Shown piece by piece: positions 15,992 to 23,286 of a stretch of DNA of 33,848 nt. Position 1 is the stretch's first letter, and every line of letters begins with the position of its first letter. The stretch comes from Chloroflexota bacterium (GTDB lineage Bacteria; Chloroflexota; Dehalococcoidia; Lucifugimonadales; Lucifugimonadaceae), in contig JAJCYY010000080.1 in the NCBI GenBank assembly GCA_029262735.1, forward strand, positions 1-33,848. Reading direction: 5' to 3'. The position numbers were made by a program, and so were the translations under genes. Under the pieces are notes generated by a model. The model saw nothing but the letters and a program-made list of their open reading frames with translations, had not been told where the DNA came from and made no database searches.

Positions 15992-17635
15992 TTAACCTGC
16001 CCAGCTTCCGTAAAGCGGATACTGGCTGGCGATCACCTCGATGTATGCAGGCTGATTCGCACCGTTCGCCGAGAATGCTCGCTGGAGAGCGGGGACGATT
16101 TCACCCGGCTCCGTGACACGTTCAGTCTGCCAGCCGATCTCCTTGATCGCAGCGGTCATATTGATGACATCAGGTCCAAGTACATCGTATGTGAACGGAT
16201 CATGGCCCTCGCCCCAGAACCCGGGACCGTAACCTGCAAATCCGCCATTATTGATGTGGATGACGGTGACCCCGAGCTGGAGGCGGGTTAGCACCTCAAA
16301 GTTGCCGAGCATGTAGCTGAGCGCCGCGTCACCGATCACCGCCACAGACTGTCGCTCGGGATGCGCCAGTTTTGCGGCCATTGCAGCAGGGAAGCTGAAG
16401 CCGAGGGATGACACGTTGCCCCATCCAAGGAAACCGCGGGGAATCAGGGTTTCGAAGGCGGTAGAGAGTTGATCGCGAGTATTTCCTGACTCGTGCGTCA
16501 CGAACGAGTTCTCGCGGTCCAGGGTCTGCATCAGGTCTCCGTAAACGCGGTAAGGGTTTATCGGTTTCTCATCGGAGCGCATCGCCTCACGGAATGTAGA
16601 TAGTCCGCTGTCTTTCGTAGCCTTAATCTCGTCGGTAACGCTGGCGCGACCAGTGATTTGATTTCGGCCGAGTTCTTCAAGCAGTCCATTCAGCGTGAAG
16701 CGCGCATCGCCAATTATGGCGTGGGTCGACTCGTACAACCGGTTGACATCGAACTCATCGATATTGCACTGGATGATCGTCTTGTTTGTTGGATCTGGAA
16801 CACCGTGGCCGAACCGGCCTGCTGAAAGGCTTGCGCCAACTGCAAAGATCAGATCGGCTTCATTCAAGTACTGAACGACGTGATCGCCCCTGACACCGAC
16901 TGAGAGAGGGTGGTTTTCCGGGAACGCGCCCTTGGCCTTCAGTGTCGTAACAACAGGCAGATTGGCCTTTTCCGCAAACTCACAGAGTTCCGAAGTCGCA
17001 CCGGAATAGAGCACGCCTTCGCCTACGAAGAGAACCGGCTTGCTTGATGAGCGGAGGGCGTCGATCGCTGTCTTCACATCATCCGGGTTCGGGAGCGTCT
17101 TCCACCCCTTCGGAGACTGGTACGGGTCAACCGTTTCGTCGTAGGTGGCTTTTGCGTCGGGAATGCCCAGGACAACGGGTCCGGGCCGGCCTGACCGCAG
17201 CATAGTAAACGCCCGTCGCATGAACTCCGGCACACGAGCGGGATCGTCAAGATACCCGTACCACTTCGAAACGCCACGTAAGCTCGCGTCCTGATCGAAG
17301 CGGGTGCTCTGGTTCGATCCGATCGGCACAGCGTCAACGATGCAGAGCACCGGAGACCCATCTTCGTAGGCCTGCGCTATTCCGGAGTACGCCACCTGCG
17401 CCCCGGCAGCGTTGATACCGCCTGAGAACGTGCAAACCCCGATCTTGTCGCCGTTATTGATTCTCGAATAGGCGTCAGCGACAGCAACCGCGTATCGGTC
17501 ATCCCTCGTCATCAGCAGCTTCAGCCCCTCAGTGCCGAAGGCGTTGTTCACCTTACTGACGGGAAATGTTGAAACCCACTCAGTGTTTTCAGTTTTCAGG
17601 ATCCTGGCGATCCCAGTCGCGACATCGATGGTCAT
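15992..17635 (-). CDS. Thiamine-diphosphate-dependent enzyme, acetolactate synthase-like
   Basis: A 547-residue three-domain ThDP enzyme (PYR, central, PP order), the usual size for acetohydroxyacid synthase, benzoylformate decarboxylase and relatives. The central domain has PVLFVGEGVLYSG. The cofactor site is VIGDAALSYMLGNFEVLTRL (435-454) followed by HINNGG, the GDG-N25-NN motif with Ala in place of the last Gly. In the PYR domain the catalytic Glu of RHE/RQE is Asp46 (TRDDRYAVAVADAYSR). Such changes would alter ylide formation and suggest an unusual subgroup, perhaps a hydrolase or lyase of a 2-oxo acid. GGGAG lies 8 bases before the start. It is the last gene of a leftward set with two dehydrogenases and a propeller protein. 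Confidence 0.85.
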   Translation of the reverse strand: MTIDVATGIARILKTENTEWVSTFPVSKVNNAFGTEGLKLLMTRDDRYAVAVADAYSRINNGDKIGVCTFSGGINAAGAQVAYSGIAQAYEDGSPVLCIVDAVPIGSNQSTRFDQDASLRGVSKWYGYLDDPARVPEFMRRAFTMLRSGRPGPVVLGIPDAKATYDETVDPYQSPKGWKTLPNPDDVKTAIDALRSSSKPVLFVGEGVLYSGATSELCEFAEKANLPVVTTLKAKGAFPENHPLSVGVRGDHVVQYLNEADLIFAVGASLSAGRFGHGVPDPTNKTIIQCNIDEFDVNRLYESTHAIIGDARFTLNGLLEELGRNQITGRASVTDEIKATKDSGLSTFREAMRSDEKPINPYRVYGDLMQTLDRENSFVTHESGNTRDQLSTAFETLIPRGFLGWGNVSSLGFSFPAAMAAKLAHPERQSVAVIGDAALSYMLGNFEVLTRLQLGVTVIHINNGGFAGYGPGFWGEGHDPFTYDVLGPDVINMTAAIKEIGWQTERVTEPGEIVPALQRAFSANGANQPAYIEVIASQYPLYGSWAG

Positions 17636-17780
17636 GTATTTAGCTCCCAGGAAACTGAGGTGATGTTCCAGATTGTGGATTAAGCGAGAGTATAGCTCCG
17701 GTCGGGCAACAACGAACGGCCAGAGCTCAGAGCAACGGATTTTTCGTGACTCAGAACGCTCTTTCGATGCAATTCCATGA

Positions 17781-18482
17781 CTATCGCTCGATGATTCCGA
17801 TTTCCGGCTTCGTCCGCAGCTCCTGCTTCTGCTGAGCGTTGTTCACATTGGCATCCGCGTACCACAGGACGCCGTCCTTTATCGACAGTCCGTGCGGAGC
17901 AGGAGCATCCGGTGAAAAGACGATGGTGTCGGTCTCTGCTCCGGTCTCAATGTTGTATTTGATGATGACCTTGTCAGACGTGTGGGCACACCAGATGCCG
18001 TCTCCGTCGCGAGCGAGGCCGTGCAACCGTTCGGTGGAAACCTCGAACGATTTGACTACCTCGAAATTTTTCGCCGGGTCGCACAGGTGCAGCGCCTTTG
18101 GATTGAACGCAGTTACCCAGACGAGACCATCGTCCCACTCAATGCCGTGAATGCCGCCACCGTCCGGCGTCTTGAAGCGGTTCACAAAGCTACCGTCATT
18201 GGGGTTGAGCTGGTAGACCCAGCTGATGCCAGTGTCGGTGTCGTGTGGCTCCCGTCGAGTGTTGTTGCCGTTCGATGCCGTCCACAGGTAGCCGCCTCCG
18301 TAAGCGATGCCGGAACCGTTTGCGGTGGGCGTCTGGAAAGCTCTGACTATGAAACCTTCCTCGTCCATCAGGTAGACGCGGTCGGAATACTGGTCGATGA
18401 CATATAGACCCTCATCCGTCCACTGCAGTCCGTTAGGCATGGCGCAGGGCGGTGCGAAAGTGCTCACGGTCTTGACTGGCAT
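17781..18482 (-). CDS. SMP-30/gluconolactonase-like beta-propeller protein
   Basis: A 233-residue protein built of repeated propeller blades, for example GLQWTDEGLYVIDQYSDRVY, GSGIAYGGGYLWTASNG, GIEWDDGLVWVTAFNP and GLSIKDGVLWYAD. The chosen start (18482) has GGGAG 8 bases upstream; an upstream ATG at 18581 would run into the neighbouring gene. The closest pattern is the SMP-30/gluconolactonase/LRE or Vgb-like lyase group. In this setting a lactonase acting on a sugar-acid lactone is plausible, but catalytic metal residues are not evident to me, so it could be a non-enzymatic propeller. No signal peptide. It lies between an Ldh-family gene and the ThDP enzyme gene. Confidence 0.75.
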   Translation of the reverse strand: MPVKTVSTFAPPCAMPNGLQWTDEGLYVIDQYSDRVYLMDEEGFIVRAFQTPTANGSGIAYGGGYLWTASNGNNTRREPHDTDTGISWVYQLNPNDGSFVNRFKTPDGGGIHGIEWDDGLVWVTAFNPKALHLCDPAKNFEVVKSFEVSTERLHGLARDGDGIWCAHTSDKVIIKYNIETGAETDTIVFSPDAPAPHGLSIKDGVLWYADANVNNAQQKQELRTKPEIGIIER

Positions 18483-18555
18483 ACTCTTTACTCCCTTATG
18501 TGAATGACCCGGATTCGTCCGGTTGTTCCAACCGGATGATCGAGCGGTTGATTGT

Positions 18556-19632
18556 TTATCCGAAGTGATGCGGCAATCCAAGCTCGCCGCATATCGAATT
18601 GATGTACTCGATCGTGGTTGCGTGGTACGGAACCCCGTTGGCCCGCCGGTCTATCTCCTCTTCATGTTCTCCGAGCCCCGCGTACATCACGCGGTCGTTG
18701 CCCGGGGCAGGCTTCGACTCCCGCAGCCTCTTCAGCAGCGCGTCCATGTCGGCCTTGAAACCGGCCACGTCGGTGAACTTCTCGATATCGTAGGCGATGA
18801 AGTGGTGGGACGAGCTATTGCGGCGCATGAACCCGGCTCCGTTGCCGGACAGGACGCCAGACAGAATCTCGATCATGATGCCAAGGCTGTAGCCTTTGTG
18901 GGACCCAGTCTCGCGGTCGCCGCCCAGCGGCAGTATGGCGTAATCGTCAGGAACCAGCGTCTGCTCCATGATGGGAGCGCCGTCGGGCGTCGCCAGCCAG
19001 CCGGGACCGGTCTCGACGCCAAGCAGTTTCGCCAGCCGTATCTTGCCTCCGGCCACAGCGCTCATGGCTGCGTCGAAGACGAAAGGCGGCTCGTCACCTG
19101 CCGGCGCGGCTACTCCGAGCGGATTGAGCCCAACCAGCTTTTCTGCACCGCCAGTTGGCAACACGCCTGTGCCACCAATCGTCATCGCGATCCCGATCTG
19201 GTCGTGTTCAAGCGCCATCTGGGCGTGATAAGCGGCCGCCCCGAAGTGGCCGCAGTTTGTCACCGCAACTGCCCCGACTCCGCATACCTTCGCCTTCTCG
19301 ATCGCCAGCTCCATCATCTGCGGGCCGATCTGGATGCCAAGGCCGCCGTCACCGTCGACCGTTGCCACAGCCGCTGCCTCACGCACCACCTTCCAGTTGG
19401 GCGTGGGATTTGGACCTCCCGCATTGAAGCTCTGAACGTAGTTCCGAACCCGGTCGCTCGTCCCATGGGTCTCGATGCCGCGCAGGTCGGCGTAGATCAG
19501 CACGTCAGCGGACTGGACGGCTCCCTCGTCCGGCATACCCATCTTCCTGAATATGTCCTCCACCGCGGCGCGCATGTCGTCCGCCGGGATGCGAACGGAA
19601 TTTTGGTCGGTGTAGTGAAATCGTTCCAGCAA
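18556..19632 (-). CDS. Ldh-family NAD(P)-dependent 2-oxoacid reductase/dehydrogenase (copy 1)
   Basis: A 358-residue member of the malate/L-lactate dehydrogenase-like family (type 2, with YiaK diketogulonate reductase and ureidoglycolate dehydrogenase), which interconverts 2-hydroxy and 2-oxo acids. Landmarks are ADLRGIETHG with catalytic His56, GDGGLGIQIG, TNCGHFGAAAYH with His129, GLNPLGVAAPA, GSHKGYSLGIMIEIL and LSGNGAGF. The gene starts at TTG (19632) with GGAG 7 bases upstream and no better ATG near the family's usual N-terminus. The second copy upstream in the same direction has its two His residues at the same numbered positions. Substrate is probably a sugar-acid-derived 2-oxo acid; this is context-based. 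Confidence 0.9.
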   Translation of the reverse strand: MLERFHYTDQNSVRIPADDMRAAVEDIFRKMGMPDEGAVQSADVLIYADLRGIETHGTSDRVRNYVQSFNAGGPNPTPNWKVVREAAAVATVDGDGGLGIQIGPQMMELAIEKAKVCGVGAVAVTNCGHFGAAAYHAQMALEHDQIGIAMTIGGTGVLPTGGAEKLVGLNPLGVAAPAGDEPPFVFDAAMSAVAGGKIRLAKLLGVETGPGWLATPDGAPIMEQTLVPDDYAILPLGGDRETGSHKGYSLGIMIEILSGVLSGNGAGFMRRNSSSHHFIAYDIEKFTDVAGFKADMDALLKRLRESKPAPGNDRVMYAGLGEHEEEIDRRANGVPYHATTIEYINSICGELGLPHHFG

Positions 19633-19824
19633 ATTTTTGCTCCGTGCTATGTCTCACGTGGCTGACGGTGGTGCTTCCCATGGCATCATCGGTGCCACTA
19701 GCGGCCTCCGATTTTTACCGGTCTGTGCAGCGAAGCTCGCCCCGTACCGAGCCGGATGTTACGCCTTTCAGAGATCGTTGACGATGTGATCTGCGGTTCA
19801 GCCAATCAGCCCCACACGCGACCC

Positions 19825-20910
19825 CTAGAGTTCACGAGGAAAGTCGACCTCAAATTCACTTGCAAGGTCCTTGAGAGCACCGACGGTGTGCGGCGGCAGC
19901 GGAATACCGTCCTTGAGGCGTTTGGCCCGCATCTCCCCTTCCTGCAGACCTGCGTAGTACACGCGCTCATGACCTTCAGCCGGGGGCAACTCCCGCAGGT
20001 GCCTGAGCGCCACATCCATGTCTTGCTTGAATTCGTCAGCCGGGCGGAACGCGTCGATTCGGATGGCCTGGAAGTACTGCGAGCAGGACCGTGGCAGTGG
20101 CAGCAAGAAACCAGCCCCGTTTCCTGAGAGAACGCCGCACAGCACGTCCACCATCAGCGCAAGCCCGTAGCCCTTGTGAGATCCCAGCTCCCGGGTTCCA
20201 CCGAGCGGCAGGCCGCGCGATCCCTTCGTCGCGGTTACATCCGTGATCGGATTTCCGTCTTCGCCTACCTGCCAGCCCTCGGGCACGTCAATCCCAAGGG
20301 CGCGTGCGATAGCAATCTTTCCCGTCGCCACAACCGAGGTCGCGATATCGAGAATCACAGGAGCCTCTTTGTCGGCAGGAACGGCGAATCCGATGGGGTT
20401 AGTGCCCATGATCGGGTCCTTCGCGAAGGTCGGCAAAATGCTGGCGCCCGGTGTTGTCGACATCGCCAGTCCGATCATGTCGTGTGACAACGCCATCATC
20501 GGGTAGTAGGCAATCATCCCGCAGTGGTTACTGTTTCTCAGGGCGACGGTCCCCGTGCCTACCTCGTGCGCCTTGGCTATTGCAATGTCCATCGCCCGTC
20601 GGCTGGCGGTCAGCCCCAACGCGTTGTCGCCGTCGACCAGTGCAGTGGATGGAGTTTCGTGGACTATCCGAATATCAGGCGATGGGTTTAGCTTGCCGCC
20701 AGCAAGGCCGTGTACCCGGCTGGGTAGCGAGTAGCAGACGCCGTGGCTGTCGGCACCTGCAAGGTCCGCTTCGACCAACACCTCGGCCGCACCGGCGGCG
20801 TCCTCTTGAGACAGCCCAGCCCGGCCGAACAGCACCGTTACAAATTCGAGCAGACTCTCTGAGCTGACATGCATCGGGTTGTCGAACTGTTTTAACTGTT
20901 TGAGGACCAT
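19825..20910 (-). CDS. Ldh-family NAD(P)-dependent 2-oxoacid reductase/dehydrogenase (copy 2)
   Basis: A 361-residue paralogue of the previous gene. It carries ADLAGADSHGV with catalytic His56, VDGDNALGL, RNSNHCGMIAYY with His129, GTNPIGFAVPA, GSHKGYGLALMVDVL and LSGNGAGF. An AGG lies about 8 bases before the ATG. It is first in a leftward gene set (this gene, copy 1, propeller protein, ThDP enzyme) and diverges from the second aldolase. The two copies have diverged around the substrate loops (HGVCYSLPSR versus HGTSDRVRNY), implying different substrates or stereochemistry. Confidence 0.9.
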   Translation of the reverse strand: MVLKQLKQFDNPMHVSSESLLEFVTVLFGRAGLSQEDAAGAAEVLVEADLAGADSHGVCYSLPSRVHGLAGGKLNPSPDIRIVHETPSTALVDGDNALGLTASRRAMDIAIAKAHEVGTGTVALRNSNHCGMIAYYPMMALSHDMIGLAMSTTPGASILPTFAKDPIMGTNPIGFAVPADKEAPVILDIATSVVATGKIAIARALGIDVPEGWQVGEDGNPITDVTATKGSRGLPLGGTRELGSHKGYGLALMVDVLCGVLSGNGAGFLLPLPRSCSQYFQAIRIDAFRPADEFKQDMDVALRHLRELPPAEGHERVYYAGLQEGEMRAKRLKDGIPLPPHTVGALKDLASEFEVDFPREL

Positions 20911-20999
20911 GTGTTTTACCTGTCTCGCGGCCTGTGGCGGTCTTTTTGTCTGTGGAGAAATGCCGCGGCTGTTGTGCTTATCGCGACTCTAGGCTTGCT

Positions 21000-21025
21000 G
21001 GATCGCGGCCTGCCGGATCGCAGCC
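21000..21025. repeat. Short direct repeat in the divergent promoter region
   Basis: GGATCGCGGCC (21000-21010) recurs as GGATCGCAGCC (21015-21025), a 15-base spacing, between the divergent dehydrogenase and aldolase genes. It could be a regulator-binding site. On the aldolase side TATAAG (21122-21127) is a candidate -10, without a clear -35. Confidence 0.3.
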
Positions 21026-21166
21026 AAAACATACAGCGCAACAGGGGATAGGTCGAATCCTGTCGCCAATCGCACGGCTCGTGTCTTCCGGCGCAACTGA
21101 TGTCTCGGCTCGGCCGAGTTATATAAGATGCGGAAACTCGAACATCTCGTGACAGGGGGACTCAAC

Positions 21167-22048
21167 ATGGCAACTCGCATAAACAAAGTGATAGAGCTTC
21201 TGGAGGCCGGACAGCCCATCTACCAGATCGGAAGTCATGCCGGTGACGAGTTGAACTACGAGGCTGGCAAGAAGGCGGCCGGGACGTGGGCTGATTTCGT
21301 CAATGTCGGAATGGAGCACGGTTCCTTCGATATGGCCGGGCTGGACCAGTTCATGCGCGGCCTGGTGGACGGAGGGCCGACAAAAAGTGGCCACCGCACT
21401 CCGGCGGTTATTGTTGAAGCGCCGGTCGAAGGCTCAAGCGCCGAGGTCGTGCGCGCAAACGCGTGGCAGTTCCGACAAATACTGGGTCGTGGAGTCCATG
21501 GAATCTTTCTAACCCATGCAGAGAGCCCTGACGCGGTGCGCGAGTTTGTCGAGGCTTGCCGGTTTCCGTTCCATAAACAGGGCGTCGGACAGGGATTGGG
21601 AACAGGACGCCGAGGAGTGGGTAGCGAGCCCGTGTCAGCGCCGGTATGGGGCCTGTCCATCAACGAATATCTGGAAAAGGCCGATGTGTGGCCGCTGAAT
21701 CCGAACGGTGAGCTTGTGCTTGGCGTAAAAATGGAAAACTACCGGGCGGCTTCAAACGCCGACGCGATAGTCGAGATCCCCGGAATCTCGCTCGCCGAGT
21801 GGGGCTCAGGTGACATGGTTGTGTCGTTTGGCTACCGGCTCTCTGAGGCCTACCCGCCTCCGCCAGAGGCCGCCGCAGCCCGCGACCGGATCATGGCAGC
21901 CTGTCGCCGCAAAGGGATAGCGTATCTCGATGGAGCGACGCCCGAGAACGTCGTTGAGAAACTGGACGCCGGTGCAATGCTCGGTGGCGGCAATGAAGAA
22001 GCGGCGCGCATCGGAAGAGCCCACACCGGCCGCACTATGCCGGTCTAG
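21167..22048 (+). CDS. HpcH/HpaI-type class II aldolase (copy 2)
   Basis: A 293-residue paralogue of the aldolase at 4567-5454, sharing RINKVIELLEAGQPIY, GTWADF, MRGLVDGGPTKSGHRTP and the ending ARIGRAHTGRTMPV. Here the family motif is canonical, GMEHGSFD with His51. The metal Glu190 is in GVKMENYRAASNADAIVEI and Asp216 is in EWGSGDMVVSFG. The start at 21167 has AGGGGGA 6 bases upstream; an in-frame ATG at 21128 lacks a ribosome site. It should cleave a 2-keto-3-deoxy-type acid to pyruvate and an aldehyde. It diverges from the Ldh-family genes and converges on an epimerase gene. The shared insertion around GGPTxSGHRTP marks both copies as one subgroup. Confidence 0.87.
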   Translation: MATRINKVIELLEAGQPIYQIGSHAGDELNYEAGKKAAGTWADFVNVGMEHGSFDMAGLDQFMRGLVDGGPTKSGHRTPAVIVEAPVEGSSAEVVRANAWQFRQILGRGVHGIFLTHAESPDAVREFVEACRFPFHKQGVGQGLGTGRRGVGSEPVSAPVWGLSINEYLEKADVWPLNPNGELVLGVKMENYRAASNADAIVEIPGISLAEWGSGDMVVSFGYRLSEAYPPPPEAAAARDRIMAACRRKGIAYLDGATPENVVEKLDAGAMLGGGNEEAARIGRAHTGRTMPV

Positions 22049-22051
22049 TGA

Positions 22052-22080
22052 GTCGGAGCGACGCGTACGGATGCTCCGAC
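22052..22080. terminator. Bidirectional terminator-like hairpin
   Basis: GTCGGAGC (22052-22059) and GCTCCGAC (22073-22080) form a perfect 8-bp stem with a 13-base loop, exactly in the 33-base gap between the converging aldolase and epimerase genes. There is no T-run, but the position supports a shared transcription stop. Confidence 0.5.
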
Positions 22081-22081
22081 C

Positions 22082-22918
22082 CTACTCAAGCTCTTTGCTC
22101 GCCTCAACCAGCGCGTCGCGGCTAAATTTCGCAGCCCACCAGGGATCATAGTCAGGCGCTTCTGACTGGTGGACGCTGACCTCCACATTTATCGCCATGT
22201 GGTCGATGTGATTCCTCTTGAGCGCGCGCATAAACCCGACAAGGTCTAGGTTTCCGTCGCCGGTAAGGCTGAACCGGTGCACGCCATCCACCTTCTTACC
22301 GTCCTTGACGTGGACCATCACCGCGTCTGCCGCACAAAGGTCTACGCTGTGCTCAACGTCAGCGCCCTCGACATAGAAGTGGCTGACATCAAGGTCCAGC
22401 TTCAGGTTCGGGTGCCGGGTCTGCTCCATCATCCAGGATGCTTTCTCGGGCAGCTCGAACTCGGTCCAGGCATGCGCCTCGATAGCGATGATCACATCGT
22501 GTTCGGCGGCGACGTCCGCCAGACGAAGGAAAGCGTCCCGGATATCCTCTTTCCCCGGGTCCCAGCCACCCATATCGCGGCCGCCAGTCGTCGTGATGAG
22601 GGTCGGAGTGTCGTCGTAGTGCAGTTCCCTGGCGAATTGGAATTTGGCGACCGCATCCTTCATCATCGCTTCCCGCCCCGATTCGGGCACGCACACGTTG
22701 ATTGCGCCGAACAGGATGGGGGACGGAAACCCGAGCTTCTGCGACAGGGCGGCAAGCTTTCGCTGCTGGTCCACGCCGAAAACTCCAGGCGCCGTGGGGT
22801 AGCCGTCGCGGACGCAGATCTCAAGTTCCTCGTAGCCAATCTCTTTTATCTTCTGCACCGCCTCAAACGGGTCCACCATCTTGAGCGCGTAGGTCGAGTA
22901 ACCGTATTTGAAAGTCAT
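22082..22918 (-). CDS. Sugar phosphate isomerase/epimerase (xylose isomerase-like TIM barrel)
   Basis: A 278-residue protein of the AP-endonuclease-2/xylose-isomerase-like barrel family, which includes tagatose 3-epimerase, hydroxypyruvate isomerase and inosose dehydratase. Metal ligands appear at the end of strands: Glu147 in AIEAHAW, Asp177 and His180 in LDLDVSHFYVEG, His203 in VMVHVKDGKK and Glu246 in INVEVSVH. I chose the ATG at 22918 because AAAGG lies 9 bases upstream; a second ATG at 22924 is too close to that site, and the longer frame back to 23059 has no family-like sequence. It probably epimerises or isomerises a keto-sugar or sugar-acid intermediate for the neighbouring dehydrogenases and aldolases. 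Confidence 0.85.
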   Translation of the reverse strand: MTFKYGYSTYALKMVDPFEAVQKIKEIGYEELEICVRDGYPTAPGVFGVDQQRKLAALSQKLGFPSPILFGAINVCVPESGREAMMKDAVAKFQFARELHYDDTPTLITTTGGRDMGGWDPGKEDIRDAFLRLADVAAEHDVIIAIEAHAWTEFELPEKASWMMEQTRHPNLKLDLDVSHFYVEGADVEHSVDLCAADAVMVHVKDGKKVDGVHRFSLTGDGNLDLVGFMRALKRNHIDHMAINVEVSVHQSEAPDYDPWWAAKFSRDALVEASKELE

Positions 22919-23129
22919 GCGCATGGGCCTTTCACTGAGGGATTGGCAGGAATGGACGCCGTTCGAACCAGATGTTATTCCATGCCGCGCCAGGGTGCGA
23001 GAACACCGAAGCGTCGCCGGTGCCAGATGTGCCGGCAAGCTGCCCGGATCAGATGTCACATTCGTGACAAAGATGCTCTTCCGAAATGGCTCTGAAGTAG
23101 CTCTCGTGCACCCTGGAATGACGTGAAAA

Positions 23130-23174
23130 TGGTACTCCCGGCAGGATTCGAACCTGCGACCAAGTGCTTAGAAG
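23130..23174 (-). pseudogene. 3' half of a tRNA-Arg(TCT) gene, probable attachment-site remnant
   Basis: On the minus strand this reads as the 3' half of a tRNA: anticodon loop CTTCTAA (anticodon TCT), 3' anticodon-stem strand GCACT, variable loop, a perfect T-arm (GCAGG-TTCGAAT-CCTGC), 3' acceptor strand CGGGAGT, discriminator A and encoded CCA. Beyond the anticodon loop the sequence does not continue as a D-arm or a matching acceptor strand, so the 5' half is missing. A break at the anticodon loop is typical of tyrosine-recombinase integration, which leaves a copied 3' tRNA end at one side of an island. By its orientation, the inserted DNA should lie to the right, with the intact tRNA beyond the window. 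Confidence 0.7.
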
Positions 23175-23183
23175 GTATTTCAC

Positions 23184-23220
23184 CGCATGCGCTGTGCGTG
23201 CCTGTTGCGGAGAGCATGCG
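23184..23220. repeat. Pair of GCATGCG palindromic motifs next to the tRNA fragment
   Basis: CGCATGCG (23184-23191) is a perfect palindrome and GCATGCG recurs at 23214-23220, 29 bases on. They begin 10 bases after the tRNA break. They might be recombinase or regulator sites; chance is also possible. Confidence 0.3.
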
Positions 23221-23271
23221 AGAGTTCAAAAATTATCTGTTGTGAATCTGCGAGTATTTCAGATCTTGCGT

Positions 23272-23286
23272 TAAGATGCCGCCATT
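23272..23286 (+). promoter_or_regulatory. Leaderless promoter, copy A (before the LuxR-type ATPase)
   Basis: A -10 box TAAGAT (23272-23277) ends exactly 9 bases before the ATG at 23287, placing the transcription start at or within a few bases of the ATG. There is no Shine-Dalgarno sequence. The region from TGCG through the first codons matches copy C at 33684-33723 in about 33 of 40 positions by eye. No clear -35 is seen. Confidence 0.5.

Larger units (their letters stand above)
22919..23286. other. Intergenic boundary between the catabolic locus and the accessory island
   Basis: This stretch of 368 bases lies between divergent genes. It contains a truncated tRNA gene on the minus strand (23130-23174), two copies of a palindromic GCATGCG motif, and the leaderless promoter of the LuxR-type ATPase. 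I see no integrase or other gene here. It separates enzyme genes of one pathway from a region of unrelated genes and remnants. Confidence 0.6.

Noticed and set aside
18523..19665. A 380-codon plus-strand frame
   Set aside because: It covers the Ldh-family gene on the opposite strand. The minus frame has all family motifs; the plus frame has none and is rich in His, Arg and Val, as shadow frames often are.
22277..23095. A 272-codon plus-strand frame
   Set aside because: It is antisense to the sugar epimerase gene, whose metal ligands and barrel motifs are clear, and it runs into the neighbouring intergenic region.
23130..23205. A complete tRNA gene on the minus strand
   Set aside because: Beyond the anticodon loop no D-arm consensus is present, the 5' anticodon stem pairs at only three of five positions, and no acceptor strand complementary to CGGGAGT occurs within 100 bases.
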